From Ignatzschineria sp. RMDPL8A (GTDB lineage Bacteria > Pseudomonadota > Gammaproteobacteria > Cardiobacteriales > Wohlfahrtiimonadaceae), in assembly GCF_029815055.1 (NCBI RefSeq), contig NZ_JAPPWA010000002.1, forward strand, positions 1,178,001 to 1,242,000: a stretch of 64,000 nucleotides of DNA, written 5' to 3'. The notes beneath the pieces were generated by a model. That model did no database searches and was not told the origin of the DNA. It worked only from the letters and a program-made list of their open reading frames with translations. A program made the position numbers and the translations under genes. Below, one piece after another: positions 37,560 through 46,040 of this stretch. Positions within the stretch are counted from its first letter, which is position 1. Every line of letters starts with the position of its first letter.

Positions 37560-37649
37560 TTATTTCGCGGTTTGGAACATACGAATATAGAGAAATGCGC
37601 CAATTAAGAAAACCGCCCATGCCAGAATTAAAACGATTGTATCTCCCAT
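37560..37649 (-). CDS. 29-aa single-span membrane peptide
   Basis: A short ORF found by hand: ATG at 37649 behind an ideal CAGGAGGAAAACA site, stop TAA at 37560. The product starts MGDTIVLILAWAVFLIGAFL and ends YIRMFQTAK: one TM helix with a short basic tail, inside-positive. A dedicated ribosome site and a terminator downstream make it very likely translated. It resembles in style tiny subunits of oxidases or transporters (CydX, KdpF, MetS) but I cannot assign it to one. Confidence 0.65.
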   Translation of the reverse strand: MGDTIVLILAWAVFLIGAFLYIRMFQTAK

Positions 37650-38101
37650 TGTTTTCCTCCTGTTGTTTGCCTCTGCAATTGCAGAAATTTTATAACGGGT
37701 AGTTACCAATATAATCAATCTATTTTACTAAAACAAGTCGCTACCATTTAGGTCACATATAAAAAACTTTGTTCAACACTCTCTTTTTCGCTCTTTGTCT
37801 ATAAAGACGCGCTCCTTGTGCCTCAATTTAACGATTTAAGGTGTAGCCCAACTCTCGAATTTATTTTCATTGTGCTAAATAAGAACAAAAATCTGCCTAA
37901 GGATTGATCATTCGTTGGGGGATAATAGTTGCGTAAAAGATATATTGTTTAAGAGATTTGCATTTATAAGCAATATTATTGATCAATTTAACGCCATTTG
38001 GATCATAATATTTTGGCATTTTAATTGGGACTCTCCACGCTAAAAGTAGTTGTAATTACGGTAATTTTCTTTCGGCCATTCTTGATTTAGGTCTATTTTA
38101 T
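37650..38101. other. Long AT-rich intergenic region upstream of the deaminase gene
   Basis: About 450 bp with no supported ORF on either strand. It holds several TTGATC and ATTGATC half-sites and AT tracts and probably serves as an extended regulatory region. Confidence 0.4.
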
Positions 38102-38119
38102 AATCAATATTCGTTGATT
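38102..38119. promoter_or_regulatory. Inverted repeat upstream of the FNR box
   Basis: AATCAA-TATTCG-TTGATT is a perfect 6-6-6 dyad 40 bp upstream of the FNR box. The half-sites resemble FNR half-sites facing outwards; the binding protein is unknown. Confidence 0.4.
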
Positions 38120-38141
38120 TTTTAATCATCTATATTGAAAA

Positions 38142-38155
38142 TTGATATTTATCAA
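38142..38155. promoter_or_regulatory. Perfect FNR/ANR box
   Basis: TTGAT-ATTT-ATCAA matches the FNR consensus exactly. A -10-like TATGAT at 38172-38177 puts the box roughly at -35 to -41, the position of an activator site. It lies 76 bp before the deaminase start. Confidence 0.8.
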
Positions 38156-38231
38156 TCAAAAAAATCTATGGTATGATGCGCCCCTATTATTTTTAAGAAT
38201 CGTAATTAGCAGGGATGCTGAGGAGGTACAC

Positions 38232-39650
38232 ATGGGTATTTCACGTAGAAAATTTCTTTTAGGTATGGGGGCTGCAGGGGTTGTAGCTGGCGGAGCGGCT
38301 GTGGTTCCTATGGCTCGCCGTGAAGGGACACTCGTAGCGGCTAAATCGAGAGCATTATTTGTGCCCGGTACGGAAGGCGCACTTCCTAAAGAGGCGGATG
38401 TTGTCATTATCGGTGGCGGTATTCAAGGGGTGCTCAGCGCGATCAATTTAAGAGAGCGTGGCATGAGCGTTGTAGTGTGTGAAAAAGGTGAGATTGCGGC
38501 CGAGCAATCGGGCCGTGCCTATAGTCAAATCATCAGCTATAAAACCTCACCTGAGATCTTCCCTCTGCATCATTACGGTAAAAAGCTTTGGCGTGGCATG
38601 AACGAGAAAATCGGCGCGGACACAAGCTATCGTACCCAGGGCCGTGTTGAAGCGATTGCGAGCGAAAAAGAGTTAGAAATCGTTCAAGATTGGATCAAAC
38701 TCAACTCAAATCCCGGTTTTGGCAGCGGTCTAAATACCCGTATTATCCAAGGTGCAGAATTAGCCAACCGTCTTCCCAATGCGCAAACCGAGTGGCAATT
38801 AGCGGGCTTTGAAGAAGATTCGGGCAGTGTTGACCCAGAAACAGGGGTACCGGTATTAGCGCGTTATGCAAAAAGCATTGGCGTTAAAATCTTCACCCAT
38901 TGTGCAGTGCGCGGTATTGAAACTGCCGGTGGTAAAATCTCCGATGTTGTGACAGAAAAAGGATCGATCAAAACCTCATCTGTAGTGCTTGCGGGCGGGA
39001 TCTGGTCACGTCTCTTTATGGGCAACATGGGCGTTGATCTTCCGACATTAAATGTCTATCTTTCACAGCAACGCGTTTCAGGTGTTCCCGGCGCGCCAAA
39101 AGGCAACGTGCATCTTCCAAACGGCATTCACTTCCGCGAACAAGCCGATGGAACCTATGCTGTTGCACCGCGTATCTTCACAAGCTCAATCGTTAAAGAT
39201 AGCTTCCTTTTAGGTCCTAAATTTATGCATCTTTTAGGCGGTGGCGAGCTTCCGCTTGAGTTTAAATTAGGCCCAGACCTCTTTAATTCATTCAAAATGG
39301 CGACTTCTTGGAACTTAGATGAAGTGACGCCGTTTGAGAAATTCAGAACCGTGACTGCAACGCAAAATAATGCGCATTTAGATGCCGTATTTGATCGCAT
39401 GAAAGCGGAATTCCCACAATTTGAAGCCTCTGAAGTGGTTGAACGTTGGGGCGCAGTTGTGAGCCCAACGTTTGATGAATTGCCGATCATCTCAGAGGTA
39501 TCAAAATACCCAGGATTGGTGATTAACACGGCAACGGTTTGGGGAATGACCGAAGGGCCTGCATCCTCTGAAATCACCGCCGACCTCATCACCGGGCAAA
39601 AACCTGTGATCGATCCGAAAGCGTTTAGCCTTGCGCGTTTTGATAAATAA
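38232..39650 (+). CDS. Tat-exported L-amino acid deaminase (Proteus LAAD type)
   Basis: A 472-aa FAD enzyme that deaminates L-amino acids to 2-oxo acids and ammonia, passing electrons to the membrane respiratory chain. The N-terminus MGISRRKFLLGMGAAGVVAG is a twin-arginine signal/anchor. The Rossmann motif VVIIGGGIQGVLSAINL follows at ~residue 55, then AAEQSGRAYSQIISYK and a C-terminal PGLVINTATVWGMTEGPASSEITADL, all as in Proteus and Providencia LAAD. Start at 38232 behind AGGAGGT; the open frame upstream is not used. A perfect FNR box upstream and an exported RidA downstream suggest an oxygen-regulated amino acid catabolic unit. Substrate range (aromatic or broad) is not readable. Confidence 0.9.
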   Translation: MGISRRKFLLGMGAAGVVAGGAAVVPMARREGTLVAAKSRALFVPGTEGALPKEADVVIIGGGIQGVLSAINLRERGMSVVVCEKGEIAAEQSGRAYSQIISYKTSPEIFPLHHYGKKLWRGMNEKIGADTSYRTQGRVEAIASEKELEIVQDWIKLNSNPGFGSGLNTRIIQGAELANRLPNAQTEWQLAGFEEDSGSVDPETGVPVLARYAKSIGVKIFTHCAVRGIETAGGKISDVVTEKGSIKTSSVVLAGGIWSRLFMGNMGVDLPTLNVYLSQQRVSGVPGAPKGNVHLPNGIHFREQADGTYAVAPRIFTSSIVKDSFLLGPKFMHLLGGGELPLEFKLGPDLFNSFKMATSWNLDEVTPFEKFRTVTATQNNAHLDAVFDRMKAEFPQFEASEVVERWGAVVSPTFDELPIISEVSKYPGLVINTATVWGMTEGPASSEITADLITGQKPVIDPKAFSLARFDK

Positions 39651-39713
39651 CGAGTACTATAGGTAAGTCGTACCAATAAACCATTCACTTAATTGAAATG
39701 TAAGGAGTTTATG

Positions 39714-40211
39714 ATGCGTTTAAAACAATTATTATTAGCAGTTCCATTTGTAATGGGCGTTGCAAGTGCCGATGCAAATCTAGAAACGGAGGGCTTTGTG
39801 GCTCATAAATTAAATGGCATGCCAATCGCGGAGTCTGTTGAGATTAGCGCGGGCAAAAACATCATTTTCTTAAGCGGAAAAGTCCCAACGATGAAAGAAG
39901 CGGGGCTTCCAGCGACAGAATTAGCCTCATACGGGGATACTGAAGCGCAAACAGTGAACGTGCTTGAGCAGATTAAAGCGCACCTTGAAGAGCTCGGTTT
40001 AACCATGCAAGATGTGGTTAAAATGCAAGTCTTCTTAGTGGGCGGCGAAGAGAATGACGGCTTCATGGATTTTAAAGGATTCATGAACGGCTATACACAA
40101 TTCTTTGATGGCGAAAGCGATAAACTTCCCGCACGTTCAGCGTTTCAGGTGGCAAAACTTGCGAACCCTGCATGGCGCGTTGAGATAGAAGTGACGGCGA
40201 TCCGTCCATAG
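39714..40211 (+). CDS. Exported RidA-family enamine/imine deaminase
   Basis: A ~165-aa protein consisting of a signal peptide (MRLKQLLLAVPFVMGVASADA) and a RidA/YjgF domain. RidA proteins hydrolyse reactive 2-imino acids. The domain keeps ARSAFQVAKLANPAWRVEIEVTAI with the conserved Arg that binds the carboxylate. Most RidA proteins are cytoplasmic, so export is notable; it would place the enzyme where the deaminase encoded 63 bp upstream releases imino acids. The ATG at 39714 is 6 nt after AAGGAG; ATG 39711 and a TTG at 39693 are alternatives. Confidence 0.85.
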   Translation: MRLKQLLLAVPFVMGVASADANLETEGFVAHKLNGMPIAESVEISAGKNIIFLSGKVPTMKEAGLPATELASYGDTEAQTVNVLEQIKAHLEELGLTMQDVVKMQVFLVGGEENDGFMDFKGFMNGYTQFFDGESDKLPARSAFQVAKLANPAWRVEIEVTAIRP

Positions 40212-40275
40212 TTGATGATCGTTACCATGTGACTATCTGACTATCTATATATAGAAGGCGCAAAATGCCTTCATC

Positions 40276-40312
40276 AAAAACCTCGGTATGAATATTTCGC
40301 CGAGGTTTTTTC
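40276..40312 (+). terminator. Terminator after ridA-like gene
   Basis: AAAAACCTCGG/CCGAGGTTTTTT; a second hairpin GAAGGC/GCCTTC lies just before it (40254-40272). Confidence 0.8.
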
Positions 40313-40393
40313 TTAGGATTTTCTATAAAAATCTTGTCTTATAGGCTACCCTAATGTAATGTTTCATTTTTTTAAGTAAACGAGGGTGAATCT

Positions 40394-40612
40394 ATGACCG
40401 ATCTTGTCTTTGGATCACTGATTTTTTTGCCAGGCATTTTAAAAGTGCTGATTCTCGGCTTTTTTATCTGGCTCTTTGCGCGGGGATTTTATCGTAAAAA
40501 ACTCTACGCCGGCACAATTTGGCACCCCAATTTGGTGGACATTAGTGTCTATTTTGTCTCTCTTTATATCAGCCACCTGATTCTTCTATTTATACAAGGC
40601 TTACAAGGTTAG
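40394..40612 (+). CDS. DUF1656 small membrane protein (AaeX-like)
   Basis: A 72-aa protein with two TM helices and the DUF1656 pattern ending ..GTIWHPNLVDISVYFVSLYI. It is the usual small first gene of AaeXAB-type aromatic acid efflux operons. The next gene starts 3 bp after its stop. Its role in the pump is unknown even in E. coli. Confidence 0.87.
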   Translation: MTDLVFGSLIFLPGILKVLILGFFIWLFARGFYRKKLYAGTIWHPNLVDISVYFVSLYISHLILLFIQGLQG

Positions 40613-40615
40613 TAA

Positions 40616-41503
40616 ATGAACGCGACATTAAAACGATATCTGATTACGGTTGTGATGGCTTTTATCATGATTGTAGTAGCGTACCAGCTGTGGAATTTTT
40701 ATATTTTGGGCGGTTGGACCCGTGATGGAAAAATTCGTGCCAATGTGATTCAAGTCTCGGCGCAGGTTTCGGGGAAACTCGTGTCACTTCCGATCGTGGA
40801 TAATCAATATGTGGAGAAGGGCGACCTGCTATTTGAGATCGATCCCACCGATTATGAGATCAATTTGAAAAATGCTGAAGCGCAGCTTAAACAGCTCGAA
40901 GTGCGCCGAGAGCAAGCGAAACAACAATATGAGCGCCGTACCAGTTTAAGCAACGCCGCCGCCATCTCAAAAGAGCATCTTGAAGAGGTGAAATACAATT
41001 TAGATCTATTAAATGATCAGGTGGAGCAGGCTCAAATTGCGGTGGAAAAAGCAGAACTTGATCTGAGCCGTACGAAGATTCACGCTGAAGCGAGCGGCTA
41101 TATTACCAATATGAATATTCGTGAGGGGAACGTGATTCCTGCAGGGCAACCGCTATTTGCCCTTGTGGATAAAGAGAGTTTCCATGTGGTCGGGTATTTT
41201 GAAGAGACCAAGCTTAAGCATATTGATGTAGGCTACCGTGTTGAGATTATTCCCTATAATGGTGCGCCGAAAATGTATGGCTATATCACCGGTTACGGAC
41301 GGGCGATTTTTGACCAAAGTGCGCAAACGGCGGAGCAATTATTGCAATCGATTCAGCCCAATTATCCGTGGGTAACGCTTGCACAGCGGATTCCGGTGAA
41401 AATTGCCTTTGATCATAGCAGTGCGGAGATTGATGAGCGCCATCTTATTGCCGGAACGACGGTGACGATCATTGTGCTCGATGAGAAACAAGCAAAGAAA
41501 TAG
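40616..41503 (+). CDS. AaeA/EmrA-like membrane fusion protein
   Basis: A 295-aa adaptor with one N-terminal TM helix (residues ~8-28), a first lipoyl half (VIQVSAQVSGKLVSLPIVDNQYV), a helical hairpin (residues ~85-150, with QLKQLEVRREQAKQQYERR), a second lipoyl half (KIHAEASGYITNMNIREGNVI) and a beta-barrel. It works with the FUSC-family protein encoded 6 bp downstream to export aromatic carboxylic acids or similar compounds. Confidence 0.88.
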   Translation: MNATLKRYLITVVMAFIMIVVAYQLWNFYILGGWTRDGKIRANVIQVSAQVSGKLVSLPIVDNQYVEKGDLLFEIDPTDYEINLKNAEAQLKQLEVRREQAKQQYERRTSLSNAAAISKEHLEEVKYNLDLLNDQVEQAQIAVEKAELDLSRTKIHAEASGYITNMNIREGNVIPAGQPLFALVDKESFHVVGYFEETKLKHIDVGYRVEIIPYNGAPKMYGYITGYGRAIFDQSAQTAEQLLQSIQPNYPWVTLAQRIPVKIAFDHSSAEIDERHLIAGTTVTIIVLDEKQAKK

Positions 41504-41509
41504 ACATCT

Positions 41510-43543
41510 ATGAAGGATCTTGATGCAGCGCCGAGAGCGCAGGAAATGGACGAAGTCCAGACCGAAAAAATCGGGGCAGAGCCAACCGGGACGGGACGTG
41601 AAAAAGGGCTAGCGATGCTCCAAGGGCTTGATCGCTTTTTTGCGAGCCTAAATTATTCCTATGGTTTAAGAATGATTGTAGGGATTGCGCTTGCGTGGTT
41701 TGTGGCATTTCGTCTGCAAACCGATAAACCCTATTGGGCGATTATGACGGTGATGATCGTCACCTTGCCAACGCAAAGTGAGCTTCTTGAGAAGTTTATT
41801 GCACGGCTCATTGGTACGGTCGTTGGGGCGATTAGCGTTAATATTATTGCCGCCTACGCGCTCGATGATCAGTGGTTATTTGTGATCTATATGGCATTTT
41901 GGCTCGCGCTGTGTGCCTATTTGGCCAGTGCGCGAAGCTCGATGCTCACCTATTGTTTCTCGCTTTGTGGCTATACTTCGGCGATTTTAGGGTTCAGCCT
42001 CTCGGTGATTCCATCGTCCTATATGGTGTTTCAAATTTCGCAAGCGCGGATTTTAGAGATTTGGATTGGGCTCGTCACTGCCTTTTTTATCTCAATGTTG
42101 TGGCCTGCCTATTTAGAGCACCGCGATATTCGCCATAAACTTCGCGCCAAACGTTTTAAAGTCCGCGAGCTCTATGAGATGTTATTAACGCCGGGGCAGG
42201 ATCATAAAGCCTTTGCGATGCAATATAAATCGACGCTTCAGGATCTGATGGATTTTCGGGATCGGGTGTTTCAGAGCTTTTTATCGGTATCGACGGAGCG
42301 CAATGAAGTACTCTCGATCTATCAAAATGGCCACCGCTTAATTACTGCGATGTCCGGCGTTTTATCGCTTGAATCGATGAAGCATGATCTGCTCAAAAGT
42401 GATCGGGAAGCGATGATTGATTATCTCGATAGGCTGCGTGAGTGGTTTTTAAAAGGACGGTCGCGGGAGCGGAAACTGGCCACAAAACCGGTCGCGCCGG
42501 ATGCCTTACTCTCGAGCAGTAAAGGGCGTTATTTTGTCAAACAGCTCGATGATAAATTGATGGATCTATTGGCATTAAGGGCCCCCGATACCGATCGCGC
42601 CGATCTCTATATTCCGAGCATTCGCATCTATTATAGTGACCGAAAAGAGGCGCTCATTAATGGGGCGAGAACGTTTTTAAGCATTATTGCCGGGATGGCG
42701 TTTTGGATGGGAACGCAGTGGGAAACGGGCTATATTCTGCTCGTTTTAATCGGGCTGATCTGTACGCTCGGGGCGACCTATCCGATGATTAATAAACTCC
42801 TCACGGTGACGCTCGTACTCACCATTTTTATGACGGTGCCGGTCGCCTATATGCTTAAATTTGGCGTGTTGATTAAAGCCAATGGTCTATTGCCGGCGAT
42901 GCTGATTGTGCTCCCGATCTACTTTTTTGCGGCGATGATTAAGATCCGTTCGCTCATCGGTTTTCTGATCGGTTATGCCTTTATGCTCTCGTCAGTATTT
43001 TTGATCGGGTTTGCCAATCCGATGACCTATAATTTCGCTCAATTTGCCAATAATGCACTTTCGGTAGTGATTGCATTGGTGATTATTTTAATGATTTTTA
43101 ATATCATTCGCCCAAGCTCTGATGATCGGAAAATTGAACGTATTTTAGAGAGCATTAATCATCAATTTACCCTTGTTGAAAAGAATGTCACGCCGAAAGC
43201 GGTGCGGGATTACGAGGCGTATCTCTATAGCGCGATCTATAAAGCGCGTATTATTCCAGAATCCTACGGCAAAGCTCGGTTCTTATCCTATGCGTTTTTA
43301 ACGCTTGTTATTTTGCGTCAACAACTCGCACTTTCCAATAACGAGGTGCGCTGGGCACTCCCCGATGCGCTCCAAACTGCCATTCAATATGAGCAATTTG
43401 AGGAGGCGCTTTCCTTAATCTCAGAGTATGAGAAAAACGCCCATAATGACGCCGAACGCATGAACTACTGGGAGCTTTCCGCCGCGATTCGTGCGCTGTT
43501 GGTGTTTTTAGATCATCATCAATCCAATTTTGCAGATCAATAA
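41510..43543 (+). CDS. FUSC-family (AaeB-like) efflux transporter
   Basis: A 677-aa inner-membrane protein. Two blocks of TM helices (residues ~45-200 and ~385-520) are separated by a large cytoplasmic domain, the AaeB/FUSC arrangement. The stretch FRLQTDKPYWAIMTVMIVTLPTQ near residue 70 is typical of the family. Third gene of the aaeXAB-like operon; the photolyase gene follows after 1 bp. The substrate (aromatic acids such as p-hydroxybenzoate in E. coli) is inferred from the family. Confidence 0.88.
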   Translation: MKDLDAAPRAQEMDEVQTEKIGAEPTGTGREKGLAMLQGLDRFFASLNYSYGLRMIVGIALAWFVAFRLQTDKPYWAIMTVMIVTLPTQSELLEKFIARLIGTVVGAISVNIIAAYALDDQWLFVIYMAFWLALCAYLASARSSMLTYCFSLCGYTSAILGFSLSVIPSSYMVFQISQARILEIWIGLVTAFFISMLWPAYLEHRDIRHKLRAKRFKVRELYEMLLTPGQDHKAFAMQYKSTLQDLMDFRDRVFQSFLSVSTERNEVLSIYQNGHRLITAMSGVLSLESMKHDLLKSDREAMIDYLDRLREWFLKGRSRERKLATKPVAPDALLSSSKGRYFVKQLDDKLMDLLALRAPDTDRADLYIPSIRIYYSDRKEALINGARTFLSIIAGMAFWMGTQWETGYILLVLIGLICTLGATYPMINKLLTVTLVLTIFMTVPVAYMLKFGVLIKANGLLPAMLIVLPIYFFAAMIKIRSLIGFLIGYAFMLSSVFLIGFANPMTYNFAQFANNALSVVIALVIILMIFNIIRPSSDDRKIERILESINHQFTLVEKNVTPKAVRDYEAYLYSAIYKARIIPESYGKARFLSYAFLTLVILRQQLALSNNEVRWALPDALQTAIQYEQFEEALSLISEYEKNAHNDAERMNYWELSAAIRALLVFLDHHQSNFADQ

Positions 43544-43544
43544 T

Positions 43545-44954
43545 ATGACGCATAGTACGCCTCCCACAACGCTCGTCTGGTTTCGCCGAGATCTTCGGGT
43601 GTTTGATCATCGTGCGCTTCAATATGCCGTTCAGCAAAAAAGACCGATGGTTGCGGTGTTTATCTTTGATCGTGAGATTTTAGATCCGCTTCCAAATGAA
43701 GATCGAAGGCTCTCTTTTATCCATGAGACGGTTGCAGAATTAAAAGCATCACTTGCTGAAAAAAGCGTTCCTCTCTATGTTTTGAAGGGCCTACCAAAAA
43801 ACATCATTCCGGAATTGGCAGGAAAAACAGGGGCGGTAGAGGTGGTATCGGCTGAGGATTATGAGCCGAGTGCCATTATGCGGGATACTGAGGTTGCTCA
43901 CTGTTTAGAGGCACTTGGAATCGCGTTTACTCAGGTAAAAGATCAGGTGATTTTTGCAAAAAATGAGGTGATGACGCAAAAAGAGACGCCATTTCATGTT
44001 TTCACCCCCTATTATCGCCGTTGGATGGCTAAACTGCATGCGGGTGCGATCGATTGTCAACAGGATAATTGGGCGCAATTGGCAGATAACCAAAAAGCGC
44101 TTCCTACAGCGCTTCAATCACCTCCTGAAATGCCAACGCTTGAGGCATTAGGATTTACGCCGCAAACGCTACTACTTAGCGGGGGCGAAACAAGTGCGCA
44201 AGTCGTATTGGCAGATTTTTTAACGCGGATCGATCGCTATCATCTGGCGCGAGATTTTCCCTCTAAAAAGGGCGTTTCGTACCTGTCGGTGCATTTACGG
44301 TTTGGAACATTGTCGATTCGGCATCTAGTGACCCTTGCGTTAGAGGCGGATAGTGAAGGCGCGCAAATTTGGCTGAAAGAGCTCGTTTGGCGCGAATTTT
44401 ACCAGCAGTTTTTAACCCATTATCCCAATGTGGTGCGAGAGAGTTTTAAAGAAGAATATCGCGATCTTAAGTGGGAGAATAATGAGGCGTGGTTTGAGCG
44501 CTGGAAAATGGGACAGACCGGTTATCCGCTCATTGATGCAGCGATGCGACAACTCCTTCATAGTGGCTATATGCACAATCGTTTACGCATGATTGTTGCG
44601 AGTTTTTTAGTGAAAGATCTCTTAATCGATTGGCGCTGGGGCGAGGCGTGGTTTGCTAAAATGCTGCTCGATTTTGATCTTGCGGCCAATAATGGCGGCT
44701 GGCAGTGGGCGGCAAGTACCGGCTGTGATGCGCAACCGTACTTCCGTATTTTTAATCCCATTACCCAGTCAGAAAAATTTGATCCAAGCGGTGATTTTAT
44801 TCGCCGATATGTCCCAGAAATTGCCCATCTTGATAATAAATCCATCCACGCCCCGTGGCTCAGTAAAACCCACAAAAAGCCGCTCAATTATCCAGATCCA
44901 ATCGTTGATCATAAAACGCAACGGTTAAAAGCGTTGGAGCTGTTTAAGGTGTAG
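43545..44954 (+). CDS. phrB: Deoxyribodipyrimidine photolyase
   Basis: A 469-aa light-driven enzyme that repairs cyclobutane pyrimidine dimers. The N-terminal antenna domain opens with TTLVWFRRDLRVFDHRAL, and the FAD-binding helical domain carries WGEAWFAKMLLDFDLAANNGGWQW and the CPD-class stretch QPYFRIFNPITQSEKFDPSGDFIRRYVPEI. Start at 43545 is 1 bp after the FUSC stop, so it is cotranscribed with the efflux operon. Its last bases overlap the convergent WYL gene by 11 bp. Confidence 0.94.
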   Translation: MTHSTPPTTLVWFRRDLRVFDHRALQYAVQQKRPMVAVFIFDREILDPLPNEDRRLSFIHETVAELKASLAEKSVPLYVLKGLPKNIIPELAGKTGAVEVVSAEDYEPSAIMRDTEVAHCLEALGIAFTQVKDQVIFAKNEVMTQKETPFHVFTPYYRRWMAKLHAGAIDCQQDNWAQLADNQKALPTALQSPPEMPTLEALGFTPQTLLLSGGETSAQVVLADFLTRIDRYHLARDFPSKKGVSYLSVHLRFGTLSIRHLVTLALEADSEGAQIWLKELVWREFYQQFLTHYPNVVRESFKEEYRDLKWENNEAWFERWKMGQTGYPLIDAAMRQLLHSGYMHNRLRMIVASFLVKDLLIDWRWGEAWFAKMLLDFDLAANNGGWQWAASTGCDAQPYFRIFNPITQSEKFDPSGDFIRRYVPEIAHLDNKSIHAPWLSKTHKKPLNYPDPIVDHKTQRLKALELFKV

Positions 44955-45867
44955 GGTTTGTCGAGGGTATGCTTTGAAATCCCGGAGCCATAGGATTTAA
45001 ATGACTCAGAATATCGTGTCGATTTTCTAGCCAGAGGTGATAACTTTGGGGATTGAGCATTCCAGATTCGGAGCAATCCACATTCCAGACCCGTAAAAAG
45101 TAGTTAGCGGTTGATTTTTTAACACTGATTTTTCGTTTGCCACGAACCATTTGATATTCATACTCGATTACAGCCGCTTGATTTGGATTTAATTTTGGGT
45201 GAGGCATTAATAAGAGTTCAATTTCTTCATTCCAAAAAATGTCGTTGGTTGGTGATTCATGAGGTTGAACACTTTCATTTAAGCATTCAGCATTCATAAT
45301 TCTCGCTGGAGACATATCGATAAACTTGCTGTAATTTCGATCAAATAGACGGATATAGAGTCGTAAACCATCATTAAAAAGTGCGTGCGGTGCAACGATA
45401 CGTTCTTTAGACATGCCACTTTTAAGCGATAAATAAGTTATTTTCACACACTTTTTATGGATTATCCCATGAATGATGGGAGCTAATGCGGCCTGCTCAG
45501 GGAGATTGATCTTTGGCAGTCCATATACGAGCAATTGATTAAGCTCGGGCACACTTTCCAGTTGTAGCCAATAGAGCGCTTCTTCTTCAGAGATAGTAAA
45601 GAGCGGTTTAAAGGCGTGAGTGATTTCGTTGGCTTTCGTCTCTTTATTAAATTGCGCATTTTTTTGATCGCTTAGATCAATATATTCCTTAATTGCTCTA
45701 GTGGCTGAGGCTTCACTTAAATTGAATTTTTCAATAAGATCGGCACGCGTTACGAATCCCTTATAGATTAAGCAAAATTCAATATATCGTAATCGATTTG
45801 AGAGGTTTTGAAAGAGGGAAATGGTCTGATCCATAGCAAGATGAAAGCTCGTTAATGAGTAATTCAT
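44944..45867 (-). CDS. WYL-domain transcriptional regulator
   Basis: A 307-aa regulator with an N-terminal HTH (IEKFNLSEASATRAIKEYI-like helix pair around residues 45-65) and a WYL domain near residue 130-200 (KITYLSLKSGMSKERIVAPHALFNDGLRLYIRLFDR). WYL proteins sense nucleic-acid-related ligands and often control defence islands. It is divergent from the helicase-nuclease gene with ~170 bp between, so it probably controls that cassette. An in-frame ATG 11 codons further in is possible. Confidence 0.85.
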   Translation of the reverse strand: MNYSLTSFHLAMDQTISLFQNLSNRLRYIEFCLIYKGFVTRADLIEKFNLSEASATRAIKEYIDLSDQKNAQFNKETKANEITHAFKPLFTISEEEALYWLQLESVPELNQLLVYGLPKINLPEQAALAPIIHGIIHKKCVKITYLSLKSGMSKERIVAPHALFNDGLRLYIRLFDRNYSKFIDMSPARIMNAECLNESVQPHESPTNDIFWNEEIELLLMPHPKLNPNQAAVIEYEYQMVRGKRKISVKKSTANYFLRVWNVDCSESGMLNPQSYHLWLENRHDILSHLNPMAPGFQSIPSTNPTP

Positions 45868-46040
45868 TCATCATATCAAAAAGCCCTTAAGAAGCGTATT
45901 AAAACGATATAAAGAGGTATTGAATCCTTTAGTCAAATCAAAATGACTTGATTATTAAGTTTATTATGATACTGTTTTGTTATATTGTTGTTTTTTATTG
46001 TTGCTCAGCGAGTTTAAATATAAATTTAGGGAGAAGGTGT

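Noticed and set aside
45948-46040. N-terminal hydrophobic extension of the helicase-nuclease (possible signal or TM)
   Set aside because: No ribosome site before it, while GAGAAGG precedes ATG 46041; a helicase with a leader TM helix is implausible.
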